Shown in pieces: positions 25,407 through 33,907 of a stretch of 64,000 nucleotides of DNA. How positions within the stretch are numbered: position 1 is the stretch's first letter; each line of letters opens with the position of its first letter. The stretch comes from Phycisphaerales bacterium UBA7800 (GTDB lineage Bacteria; Planctomycetota; Phycisphaerae; Phycisphaerales; Phycisphaeraceae). The position numbers and the translations under genes were made by a program. The notes beneath the pieces were generated by a model that searched no databases, was not told the DNA's origin, and was given only the letters and a program-made list of their open reading frames with translations. The stretch covers positions 45,345 through 109,344 of the forward strand of contig DLCK01000019.1 of assembly GCA_002480565.1 (NCBI GenBank), in the 5' to 3' direction.

Positions 25407-25964
25407 TCAACTTATATCCAAGGCTGGCAAACCATCAAGGCTGGTGACATTTTTCTTCGCCTGATAGTCAGCGACACCCGCAGGGCCTTTTTTGACTGCC
25501 CAGTCTGTTAACTTTGTGCGTTGTCCTTGATATTCATACAAAGGCACGCCATACCCGCAGGAGTCATTGATGCGTTTGGCGGTGATATGAATGATTGAAC
25601 GAACCCCATCAGTCGATGCTGTGAAGCTTGGTAGCAGTGAGTCGAACTCTGAATTGTCAGGCAGAATCACACGTCCCTTGCCATGAATCCGCAGGATGTT
25701 GGGCGCCCCGTCAAAGGCACAGAACATAATGCAGATGCGTCCGTTCTCGCGAAGATGAGCAATCGTTTCGATCCCTGAGCCGGTGTAATCCAGGTAGGCG
25801 AAGGTTTGATCATCAAGAATCGCAAACGTCCCGCCGACACCTTTGGGGGAAAGGTTGATATGCCCGTCTTCGCCGCCAGCCATAGGAGCCGTGCCGACGA
25901 AGAACATCTGCTGTTGATGGATGAATTCACGTTGACGATTGTTGAGTGCGACGGTGGTGGGCAT
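25407..25964 (-). CDS. Pyridoxamine 5'-phosphate oxidase-fold protein
   Basis: 185 residues. Split-barrel FMN-binding fold: FIHQQQMFFVGTAP, HINLSPKGV, FAYLDYTGSGIETIAHLREN, RICIMFCAFDGAPNILRIHG. This belongs to the general PNPOx-like group of flavin or heme-binding enzymes, not to true PdxH. Substrate unknown. MPTTVALNNRQREFI is a plausible native N-terminus. Transcribed alone. Confidence 0.85.
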   Translation of the reverse strand: MPTTVALNNRQREFIHQQQMFFVGTAPMAGGEDGHINLSPKGVGGTFAILDDQTFAYLDYTGSGIETIAHLRENGRICIMFCAFDGAPNILRIHGKGRVILPDNSEFDSLLPSFTASTDGVRSIIHITAKRINDSCGYGVPLYEYQGQRTKLTDWAVKKGPAGVADYQAKKNVTSLDGLPALDIS

Positions 25965-26120
25965 GGGTTGCGTTCCTCATGGGTTGGACCTGTATAAGCC
26001 TAACACATGACCGTGCTGGAACATTCCATGAAAAAGCAAACCAGCGTGGGGTGGACACTGGTTTGCTTGATGAAATGGGTTGGCAATCGTTGCCAACGGG
26101 AGAAATCAATTATGGGTCGA

Positions 26121-26804
26121 TCAATGTGCAGGCTGACCATCATGACGTGGTGGGCGTTGGTTGGGTCCTTCAGGGCGATACTTGTCCATGACCGCATCAA
26201 GTTTGTCAGGATCAACACCCAACGCTTCGGAGAGCACTTTGCGATTGTTCTGTTTCTGCGTCTCCGTCGGTTCTTCACCACGTTTTGCAGGCGTCACCAA
26301 CTTGAATGCTTCGCGGAACTGCTCGGCAGTCACACCAAGCTCTTTGGCGACAGCTTCCACCGGACGCCCATGATCTGGATCATCCATCGCAGAAGGGGGT
26401 GGGGGCATGTGACGGCGATGAGGTCGGTTGTCCTCTAATGCCTGTGCAACTTTTTGAGCATCGACATTCAACGCCTTGGCAAGCGCTTGATGGTTTTCAT
26501 CACGTTGAGCTTCGGTAAGCATGTGTCCGGGCTTGCGATGAGGCAGTTGGCGATGTGCTTCGCGCAGTGCATCGGTCGTAACGCCTAACGCGGTGGCAAT
26601 CGCTTGTTCGTGCGCTTGGCGACCGGCATGACGCGGGGGGTGTGGGCAGTCTTGCGGGGCAGCTTTTTGACAGGACTTGGTTGGATTCGCAGAAGTGTCA
26701 TCAGTCTGATTTGCAGCCTGATTGGATTTGGCGCCCAGACTCAGAATGATGCCAAGCATCAGCAACTGAACCACGATAATGCCTGGGATAATAGGGTTTT
26801 TCAT
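26121..26804 (-). CDS. Exported protein with repeated ALGV helical motifs
   Basis: 227 residues. One hydrophobic N-terminal segment (about 3-22, IPGIIVVQLLMLGIILSLGA) followed by a low-complexity Q/N/T stretch and four imperfect repeats of about 45 residues. Each has the core A-LGV-x-x-x-x-L-x-x-A: TALGVTTDALREAHRQL, KALNVDAQKVAQALEDN, KELGVTAEQFREAFKLV, EALGVDPDKLDAVMDKY. Between cores are H/P/R-rich linkers. Similar ALGV helix pairs are seen in secreted bacterial proteins of unknown role. The histidine-rich loops (PHPPRHAGRQAH, RPHRRHMPPPP) could bind metal. AAGGACAC precedes ATG 26804. Confidence 0.7.
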   Translation of the reverse strand: MKNPIIPGIIVVQLLMLGIILSLGAKSNQAANQTDDTSANPTKSCQKAAPQDCPHPPRHAGRQAHEQAIATALGVTTDALREAHRQLPHRKPGHMLTEAQRDENHQALAKALNVDAQKVAQALEDNRPHRRHMPPPPSAMDDPDHGRPVEAVAKELGVTAEQFREAFKLVTPAKRGEEPTETQKQNNRKVLSEALGVDPDKLDAVMDKYRPEGPNQRPPRHDGQPAH

Positions 26805-26924
26805 GAGGTGTCCTTGGCAATCAATTCAAGGTGTCGGCGTACAGCTAGGTGTTTGTACAACGTTCCTGATCGGTTGGTATTGCCAGGGACTTTGGAAAAA
26901 CCGTGATTTTATGCAAAACGCCTG

Positions 26925-27938
26925 TTACATATTGGCTTGGATTGGCACCTTTGCGGGTTGTCCGGTTCGTGCGGATTCATAAATCGCATCCATGAGTTGG
27001 CTTTGAATGATGCCGTTGCGTGGACTGGTTCGCGGCTTGGCTTTGCCTTGAATCGCATCAATGAAATTGTGGGTCGGGGATTGATGTCCCATGTCATCGG
27101 TAATAGGTGGATACTTGATTTCGACTTCATTTTTAAACATGCGAAGCCAACTGCCTGCCCAGCCATCAATATCAATCCTGCCATACTCAAACATAAAACT
27201 CAGCGGCCCGGTGTTGGCATTGCTGTTACCCGCGACGGCAATGCTGGCCAGGACTCCGTTGGTAAATTTGATGACAAACACGCTATTGATATCCACCGGC
27301 GTGTCATGATTGTCCACCATCGCAAAAACGGTATCGACATCACTCTGAACCGACCAACAGAGACTGTTTAGCAGATGAGCGCCTGAGTCATAGGCCATAC
27401 CCCCGCCGGAGAGTTCGGGCTTCTGTCGCCACAAGCCGATGGTCAGGTTCATCCAGTTTTGAGTGATATGCCCACTGATGACTTCGAGCTTGCCTAACTC
27501 ACCGGATGCAATCACGGATTGGAGAAACGCAAACTCCGGCGAACATGGACTGTTGTAACCGACGACCAGAATCTTCCCGGTCTGCTCCACCTTTTGGGCA
27601 AGCGCATATGCCTGATCCAGATTGGTGACCATCGGCTTTTCAAGGTAGACATGGCATCCGGCTTCCAATGCTTCGCAGGCATGCGCAAAGTGCAGCGTAT
27701 GAGGCGTCGCAATGAATACCGCATCGGGCTTGGCCTGCTCGTACATCCGGGCAGCATCGGTAAAGATCGCAGGCTTTGGATTCATATCACCAAGATGTGA
27801 GTCGATGAATTTTTCGACCTGTTGGGTGGTTACATCGCATAACGCGACCAGCTGGGCATCGGCGATTTTGAGGATGCGTTTGGCATGATTCTGCATGTAT
27901 CCGCCGCAACCTAAAAATGCGATTTTGACTTTGGACAT
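26925..27938 (-). CDS. Gfo/Idh/MocA family oxidoreductase
   Basis: 337 residues. N-terminal Rossmann fold with FLGCGGYMQNHAKRI and LVALCDV; the conserved EKPMVTNLDQA motif after the ATPHTLHFAHACEALEAG segment; C-terminal alpha/beta domain with GGGMAYDSGAHLL. These NAD(P)-dependent enzymes oxidise sugars or sugar-like substrates and are very abundant in planctomycetes. GGAGCA upstream of ATG 27938 supports the start. No neighbouring sugar gene shows its substrate. Confidence 0.92.
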   Translation of the reverse strand: MSKVKIAFLGCGGYMQNHAKRILKIADAQLVALCDVTTQQVEKFIDSHLGDMNPKPAIFTDAARMYEQAKPDAVFIATPHTLHFAHACEALEAGCHVYLEKPMVTNLDQAYALAQKVEQTGKILVVGYNSPCSPEFAFLQSVIASGELGKLEVISGHITQNWMNLTIGLWRQKPELSGGGMAYDSGAHLLNSLCWSVQSDVDTVFAMVDNHDTPVDINSVFVIKFTNGVLASIAVAGNSNANTGPLSFMFEYGRIDIDGWAGSWLRMFKNEVEIKYPPITDDMGHQSPTHNFIDAIQGKAKPRTSPRNGIIQSQLMDAIYESARTGQPAKVPIQANM

Positions 27939-28075
27939 CGTGCTGCTCCATCGGTGTGAAAGTAGCAGGTGATTATGCCCTTAGTTGACTGCTCAATACA
28001 AGGTTAATTGGCGCGCTTATTGATTATTTTGTGACAAACCTGCCGAAGTTCATTAAGCAGCATGCAGATGGATAT

Positions 28076-29176
28076 TCATACCGGCAATCCCAACGCTTCT
28101 CGGAGAGTAGATTTGATTTGTTCACCTTGATGGGCTGAACAATAAAGGTTGTGTGTAAAGCCCACTGCAAGTTCACAAGTCCGATCCGCAAAGCCTTGAG
28201 CGCCCCCAAATCCGCCATGTCCAAATTGAAGACAGGTCGAACCATCCGTATACGTCACGGGACTGTAGGTATATCCCAGACCAAAACGGTTGTTGCCATC
28301 CAAATGTGGGTATTGTTCGGTGGTCACCGTATCCATCCGCTGATCGTCAAGCAGTTGCACGCCATCCACGCCACCAGGTAACAGCGAAGCGTAGTGTCTG
28401 GCAATGGCTCTTGCGGTCATGATCCCACCACTGCCTGGGCTGCATGATTGCCTGGCTGTCGATTGATTCATCATCTGATGCAACGGTTGTGTCCAGCCGG
28501 GAATCGCTTGGGGGATGCTGTCATCCACTACTGGCTGGCCGTCGTCAAAAATGTGCATCAACGTCGCAACACGTTTTTCAACATCTGCGGGGATACCCAT
28601 GAACAATTCATTTTCCAACCCCAAAGGCAAAGCGATTTCGTCTTGCAACATTGCTGACACGCTGCGCCCATCAATGCGACGAGCCACTTCGCCAAGCAGA
28701 AAACCGTAGGTAATTGCGTGGTATTCCATGACCTCGCCTGGCGCGTTGGCAGGCTTCTGCTTTGCAATGGCATCACACATCGCATCCCAATTGCAGAACT
28801 CGGTCATACCAATCCCCATGGGCATGAATTGCATGCCCGACACATGACTCATTACATGCTTGATGGTGATGGCGGACTTCTCTTTGTGCACTGCTGCAAA
28901 CTCCGGCCAGATGTCAGCAATGGGCATCTCGTAATCCAACTTGCCATCCGAAGCGAGCTTGTGAATCAGCGTGGCCATGAAGCCTTTACTGACTGAAAAC
29001 ACGGGAAAAAGCGTCTCTTTTGTCACTGGTTGCTTGCTTTGATCATCCATCACGCCCATTGCGATGTCCACGACACATTCGCCATGGTGATATGCCATCA
29101 ATTGAACGCCCCATTCGGAACCTTCATCAATGAGTTGGGAAAACAGGTCGGTGAGTTGTTGTTGTGCAGTAGGCAT
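28076..29176 (-). CDS. Serine hydrolase, class C beta-lactamase fold (EstB-like)
   Basis: 366 residues. The SxxK nucleophile motif is SVSK in FPVFSVSKGFMATL (about residues 62-65), and the second motif is YHAITYGFLLGEVARRIDGRS, typical of EstB-type esterases. GHGGFGGAQGFAD near the C-terminus is the third conserved block. No signal peptide, so a cytoplasmic esterase or peptidase-like role is likely. It begins 11 bases after the stop of the beta-helix gene and is the last gene of the murC operon. Confidence 0.88.
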   Translation of the reverse strand: MPTAQQQLTDLFSQLIDEGSEWGVQLMAYHHGECVVDIAMGVMDDQSKQPVTKETLFPVFSVSKGFMATLIHKLASDGKLDYEMPIADIWPEFAAVHKEKSAITIKHVMSHVSGMQFMPMGIGMTEFCNWDAMCDAIAKQKPANAPGEVMEYHAITYGFLLGEVARRIDGRSVSAMLQDEIALPLGLENELFMGIPADVEKRVATLMHIFDDGQPVVDDSIPQAIPGWTQPLHQMMNQSTARQSCSPGSGGIMTARAIARHYASLLPGGVDGVQLLDDQRMDTVTTEQYPHLDGNNRFGLGYTYSPVTYTDGSTCLQFGHGGFGGAQGFADRTCELAVGFTHNLYCSAHQGEQIKSTLREALGLPV

Positions 29177-29187
29177 GGTGAACGTCT

Positions 29188-29970
29188 TTACTTTTCTGGC
29201 TTGGGTTCGAGCAGTTGTATTTTGGGTTCCTGGAGCTCGATGTGATGCTTGATATAAAGCTGGCGATACTCAGAATTGCCCCAATAGCTTTTCTTGTTGC
29301 CCACCACATGGTTGCCATGGAATCGAACATATTGATTGTCAGATCCATTGTAGGTTTGACCATTGTGCTCAATGAGATTGTTGTTGATATCTACATTCTG
29401 GCATTCATTAAGACTGAGGGCTGTAAACGTGTTGTGATGCAGATGACATTGGAACACGACGAGCTTGTTGGTTTTGAATGCAGAGACGCCAATCGCCCCG
29501 CAGCCATTGATTTCTGACCCCATGATTTTGATGTTGCTGCTGCTGTTAATCGAAAAGACAGGCCCATCACATTCATAATTTTCCAGAGGCTCAAAATGCT
29601 GAAAGTGTCCATCAATGATATTGATGTTTTTACAATTGTTGATTTGAAAAACCGATTCATTTACATCAATGGTCTTGAAGGTTACATCGATAAACCGAAT
29701 CGTCAAATCTGACCGATTTTCCAATAGCAACGGCCCTGGCAGGGCATAGGTGCCTGGCATGATGGTGACCACGCTGCCATCCTTGGCTTTGTTGATCGCA
29801 GCTTGAATGATCTTCCCATGCAGGGGTTTGAAGCGATCCTCTTTGGGCTCGGACTTCTTTGAGGGACTCAGGAGATTGTCCTCGTTCGTCGGGGCAGCAT
29901 GCGTAAGCGATACGCAGCTCAAAATGCATAAAAACAGGGATAAAATTGCCAAGTTTCGAAATTCGTTCAT
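29188..29970 (-). CDS. Secreted right-handed beta-helix protein
   Basis: 260 residues with a signal peptide (NLAILSLFLCILSCVSLTHA, cleavage after about residue 25). The mature part has regular short strands ending in N or H: ITIRFIDVTFKT-like turns, NCKNINIIDGHFQHF, SSSNIKIMGSEINGCGAIG, NECQNVDINNNLIEHN. This is the pattern of a parallel beta-helix as in pectate lyases and NosD-like proteins. Possible carbohydrate target is unknown and no catalytic set is evident. It starts 19 bases after murC and is followed by the serine hydrolase at 11 bases, so all three are cotranscribed. Confidence 0.8.
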   Translation of the reverse strand: MNEFRNLAILSLFLCILSCVSLTHAAPTNEDNLLSPSKKSEPKEDRFKPLHGKIIQAAINKAKDGSVVTIMPGTYALPGPLLLENRSDLTIRFIDVTFKTIDVNESVFQINNCKNINIIDGHFQHFEPLENYECDGPVFSINSSSNIKIMGSEINGCGAIGVSAFKTNKLVVFQCHLHHNTFTALSLNECQNVDINNNLIEHNGQTYNGSDNQYVRFHGNHVVGNKKSYWGNSEYRQLYIKHHIELQEPKIQLLEPKPEK

Positions 29971-29989
29971 GGGAAGACTTTCCGTTTTT

Positions 29990-31396
29990 TCAGGTTGTTG
30001 ACTGCTTGGCTAACGCATGTGACACCTGCCAGACCGGCCCTGCGCCCATCGTGACGATTAGGTCTCCGTCACGGGCGATCCATGCTAAATGCTCGGTGAT
30101 TTTTTCAAACGGGTCTAACTGCATCGCATCAATATTCTGTTTACGCAATCGCTCGACAAGATCCTGACTGCTTACGGATTGACGCTCGGCTTCACTGTCA
30201 CGCACAAAGTAAATCTCCGGCACGATCACCATGTCCGCAGCCGAAAAACTCGCAGCAAACTGCTCAAGTAAAAAACGAGTCCGGCTGTGTTGATGCGGTT
30301 GGAAGACGCAGATCAACCGCTTGGGCCGATAGTGTCTGGCCAAGGCTCGAAGCGTGGTGTCGATCTCCGTGGGATGATGGCCGTAGTCGTCGATGAGCTT
30401 GACGGTCCCGCTTTGGAGTTTGATGTCACCTAACACCTGCATGCGTCGATCCAAACCCCGGAAGCTTTCGATAGCAGGGACAAGTTGATCCCATGTCGCG
30501 CCGCGTTGATGGGCCAAGACCATCGCCACCGCAGCATTAAATGCCATGTGCTCACCGGGCATCGGGTTGGACCACTGGGCGACGGGGTGGCCGTGTTCCT
30601 TGAGGACCACCGACGTGCCGTTGACCAGAACCTGCCAGTCGGCAAGGGGGGCAAAGCCGATGGTCTGGACATCACATGACAGGCCTGCAGCAATACGCGT
30701 TCGCACATCATGATGAATCAGCAGACTGCCTGTTGCGGGGAGCTTTTGAGCAAAGACATGAAAGGCATCAATGATGTCATCCAGATTTTTGTAAATGTCC
30801 AGATGGTCTTCTTCGACATTGAGAATCGCTGCATGCGTCGGATGGAAATTATGGAATGATCGGTCAAATTCACAGGCTTCAGCCAGCAGCAAGTCGCTAT
30901 CGCCTGTTGCCACGCGTGACCCGCCACCGATTTGGGCACAGGTCGCCCCGACGATGAAGCTGGGGTCCAACTCTGCCTGGATGAGCAGGTGACAGAGCAT
31001 GCTGGTGGTGGTGCTCTTGCCATGCGTCCCGGCGATGGCGATACCGGTATGCCCGATCATCAGCCTGCCCAGGAGTTGGGCATATTTGAGGATGGGGATG
31101 TTGCGGTGATTGGCTTCGACGACTTCGGGGTGGTCGGCTTTGATCGCTGCGGAGATCACCAGCATGTCACAATCAGGCGGGACAGATTCTGCCGTCTGAG
31201 TTAACACCACGGGGATGCCGTCAGCGATAAGCTGCCTTACCACCTGGGTGTCGGTCATGTCACTGCCGGTGCAGGTTGCCCCGCGTCCAGCGGCAATGCG
31301 AGCCAGCCCGGACATGCCACAACCACCGATTCCAACAAAATGAAGCCGTTGACCCGCCAGCTGCATCGCCTGATCTTCACTGATTAATTCACTCAT
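29990..31396 (-). CDS. murC: UDP-N-acetylmuramate--L-alanine ligase
   Basis: 468 residues from ATG 31396 (MSELISEDQ); the frame is open to 31477 but that part overlaps the divergent TolC-like gene. N-terminal Rossmann-like motif LHFVGIGGCGMSGLARI, ATP-binding IAGTHGKSTTTSML, EACEFDRSFHNFHP and NVEEDHLDIYKN, and the C-terminal DDYGHHPTEI with FQPHQHSRT. It adds L-alanine to UDP-MurNAc in peptidoglycan synthesis. Other mur genes are absent nearby. It leads a three-gene operon with a beta-helix protein and a serine hydrolase. Confidence 0.95.
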   Translation of the reverse strand: MSELISEDQAMQLAGQRLHFVGIGGCGMSGLARIAAGRGATCTGSDMTDTQVVRQLIADGIPVVLTQTAESVPPDCDMLVISAAIKADHPEVVEANHRNIPILKYAQLLGRLMIGHTGIAIAGTHGKSTTTSMLCHLLIQAELDPSFIVGATCAQIGGGSRVATGDSDLLLAEACEFDRSFHNFHPTHAAILNVEEDHLDIYKNLDDIIDAFHVFAQKLPATGSLLIHHDVRTRIAAGLSCDVQTIGFAPLADWQVLVNGTSVVLKEHGHPVAQWSNPMPGEHMAFNAAVAMVLAHQRGATWDQLVPAIESFRGLDRRMQVLGDIKLQSGTVKLIDDYGHHPTEIDTTLRALARHYRPKRLICVFQPHQHSRTRFLLEQFAASFSAADMVIVPEIYFVRDSEAERQSVSSQDLVERLRKQNIDAMQLDPFEKITEHLAWIARDGDLIVTMGAGPVWQVSHALAKQSTT

Positions 31397-31468
31397 ATCG
31401 CAAATTGTAACCAGATTTGGACAAACAAAAGCGCACATCCCAAACCAATTACGTACAATGGCTCGATC

Positions 31469-33202
31469 ATGAGACACGGCACTATCCTTACTGCGTTGCT
31501 GGGGGCCTCACTGCTTTCAGCCTGTACAAGTCCAATGGATCGTTCGATGGAACAAGAACTCCATGAGCGACTGCTGGCTACCAATGCCCGTTATACCGAC
31601 GGCATCTCTAATGCCAAGCCCATTGCGGTCAAGCGGCCTATCAGTACGGTCGAGGAAAAACTCACCGTCGAACGACGCAATGAGTTGGACAGTACGTCCG
31701 GCCCAACGGCATATCTCTCGGCAGAAGCAGACTATGGCCCGGATCTCTTTGATTCGACCAACTCGCCAACCGTCTCCATGAACCTCAAACGTGTCATCCA
31801 TGGTACGGTGGAAAATAATCTCACCCTCCAGATCGCCCGATTGGTTCCCGCTGTCGATGATGCCTTGATCACCCAGTCCCAAGCCGTCTTTGATGCCACG
31901 TTCTATGCCACCATCAATTGGCAAAAAATCGACACCGCCCAGCCTCCCACCGGCAGCTTGGCGCTGAGTCCTAACCAAACCACCACCAACACCATGACCG
32001 TGGGGCTGCGTAAAACACTCACCACCGGCGGTACCGTGGCGATCCAACAGGAAATCGTCAGCAATTATCGCTCTTCCTCGCTCTACAACACCGACAACTG
32101 GTACACCTCCGGCTTGCTGCTGAATATCGATCAACCGCTGCTTCGCAACTTTGGCACGGATGTGAATACCGCACAAATCGAACTCAACGTCTCCAGTCGC
32201 AAACAGAGCATCGAAGACCTGCGAAGCCAACTCCTCTCTGCTGTACACAACGCAGAGTCCGGCTATTGGGCGTTGGTGCTTGCCCGTCAGAATCTGCTGA
32301 TTCAGGAACGTTTACTTGAACGAACCATCAAGGACCGTGATCAGATTGAAAAGCGATCCGTGCTTGACGCTTCACCGGCGATCATCACCGAAGCCAACAG
32401 TTTTGTGGAAGAACGTCGTGCCGATGTGATCCGTGCTCAGAACTCCGTGCGAGCTGCGTCCGATGCACTTAAGCAGTTGCTCAATGATCCGAACCTGCCG
32501 GTGTCCGACGAGACGTTGATTGTGCCCCTGGATGTGCCGGTGGATGCACCGATGCAGGTGAGTCTGCTTGATGCAATCAGTACCGCGATGCAGCATCGCC
32601 CCGAATTACGCAGTGCGTTATTGCAGATTGATGATGCGGCTGTGCGTCAACGTGTAGCCGACAATCAACGCTTGCCGGTGTTGAATCTTTCAGCCTCACT
32701 GCGTTTTAATGGTGTCGGCGAAAGTGTACCTGACACCTTGGATTCAGCGGGTGAAGCAAGGCTTATTGATTATTTAATCAGCGGTCAATTTGAAGCTCCC
32801 ATTGGCAATCGTGCTGCCGAAGCTCTTTATGCACAGCGAAAGATTGAACGTCGTGCTTCGGTCATCAACTATCAGAATCAGGCTCAAACCGTGGTGTTGG
32901 AAATCAAGAACGCTCAGCGGGACTTGATCACTGCGTATCGCGTGATTGGTGCTGAGCAGGCATCCCGTCGCGCTGCAGCGGAAAACCTTCGTGCCCTTGA
33001 AGCTCAGGAAGAAGCCGGCGCCGCACTGACTCCTGAATTTCTCGACCTCAAACTCCGTCGTCAGGAAGCCTTGGCCAACGCCGAAGCCCGCGAGATTCAA
33101 GCGGTCGTCGATTACAACATCGCCATCAGCGCTTACTACCAAGCCATGGGCACCCTGCTCGAACGCAACGGCATCAACTTCAAAGACGCCAAGCCCCAGT
33201 AA
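31469..33202 (+). CDS. TolC-like outer membrane efflux lipoprotein
   Basis: 577 residues. The N-terminus ALLGASLLSACTSP is a lipoprotein signal with lipidation at about C19. The mature part has two long coiled-coil-forming repeats typical of the OEP family (AESGYWALVLARQNLLIQERLL, AQTVVLEIKNAQRDLITAY) and ends with EARE-IQAVVDYNIAISAYYQAMG. It would form a trimeric outer-membrane channel for efflux or type I secretion. Its inner-membrane partners are not in the window. ATG 31469 lies 72 bases from the divergent murC start. A strong terminator follows. Confidence 0.9.
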   Translation: MRHGTILTALLGASLLSACTSPMDRSMEQELHERLLATNARYTDGISNAKPIAVKRPISTVEEKLTVERRNELDSTSGPTAYLSAEADYGPDLFDSTNSPTVSMNLKRVIHGTVENNLTLQIARLVPAVDDALITQSQAVFDATFYATINWQKIDTAQPPTGSLALSPNQTTTNTMTVGLRKTLTTGGTVAIQQEIVSNYRSSSLYNTDNWYTSGLLLNIDQPLLRNFGTDVNTAQIELNVSSRKQSIEDLRSQLLSAVHNAESGYWALVLARQNLLIQERLLERTIKDRDQIEKRSVLDASPAIITEANSFVEERRADVIRAQNSVRAASDALKQLLNDPNLPVSDETLIVPLDVPVDAPMQVSLLDAISTAMQHRPELRSALLQIDDAAVRQRVADNQRLPVLNLSASLRFNGVGESVPDTLDSAGEARLIDYLISGQFEAPIGNRAAEALYAQRKIERRASVINYQNQAQTVVLEIKNAQRDLITAYRVIGAEQASRRAAAENLRALEAQEEAGAALTPEFLDLKLRRQEALANAEAREIQAVVDYNIAISAYYQAMGTLLERNGINFKDAKPQ

Positions 33203-33230
33203 GTCGATACCACAATTAATCAAAACAAAA

Positions 33231-33259
33231 ACCGCGCGTGATATGCACGCGGTTTTTTT
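33231..33259 (+). terminator. Intrinsic terminator of the TolC-like gene
   Basis: CCGCGCGTG and GCACGCGG form a stem with a 4-nt loop, followed by seven T. Confidence 0.9.
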
Positions 33260-33270
33260 ATAGCCATCAC

Positions 33271-33453
33271 ATCGCAAACGCATATGTATGGCATTTTTTG
33301 CCTTTGCGAGCCGTGCGGTGTCCGCACGGGTTGAGCGCAGCTCAAGTTTGGCTGGTGCAACATGGTGACAGGTTGAAAACTTTGACCTTCGGTCAAATCC
33401 GGGCTCACAGAGTCCGGCTCGCAAAGGCAAGATACAGCACATCTATTTGCCTG
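33271..33453. repeat. Dispersed GCAAACGCAT element, degenerate copy
   Basis: Terminal arms ATCGCAAACGCATATGTATG and GCACATCTATTTGCCTG, plus inner CCTTTGCGAGCCG and CGGCTCGCAAAGG, give the same plan and length (183 bp) as the full element at 42570. The centre differs in sequence. GAGCGCAGCTC corresponds to GAGCGAAGCTC of the other copies. Confidence 0.7.
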
Positions 33454-33491
33454 ATCAACATCGCGCATTCGTGGACGCCTGCCACTTTTTT

Positions 33492-33782
33492 TTACACCAG
33501 CGCATCAATCTTTTCTGCCAACGCAAAATCCAGATCACTGATGCCATCGACATCGTGGGTGCTCAGGTGGATGGTGACTTTGTTGTAAACGTTTTGCCAA
33601 TCCGGATGATGGTTCATCTCCTGAGCAAGCAGGGCAACCTCAGTCATAAAGCCAAACGCTTTGATGAAATTATCAAAGACCAAGGTACGCGTGATCGTGT
33701 GATTCTCACGGGTCCATTGTGGATGATGTGCAAGTTTGGCAGCGATATCAGCGTCAGCAAGTTTGGTGGGGGTAGTGGACAT
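33492..33782 (-). CDS. phhB: Pterin-4a-carbinolamine dehydratase
   Basis: 96 residues, normal length. The conserved FKDFxxAxxFMxxVAxxAExxxHHPDWxNVYNxVxIxLxTHDxxGxTxxDxxLA pattern is present: FGFMTEVALLAQEMNHHPDW, VTIHLSTHDVDGISDLD. It dehydrates 4a-hydroxytetrahydropterin in the phenylalanine hydroxylase cycle, or acts in a pterin pathway. It lies 126 bases after ribD on the same strand; no hydroxylase is nearby. Confidence 0.93.
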   Translation of the reverse strand: MSTTPTKLADADIAAKLAHHPQWTRENHTITRTLVFDNFIKAFGFMTEVALLAQEMNHHPDWQNVYNKVTIHLSTHDVDGISDLDFALAEKIDALV

Positions 33783-33907
33783 CCTTTGACGATAAACGTT
33801 TGAGCCGTTTGATTCAAGATGTTAATGAATTGATCTGAAATCAAAGTGACATGCAATCATTCAATATTAGCTGCGACACTGCGTTGTCGCTGATCTTTGC
33901 GCGATTG

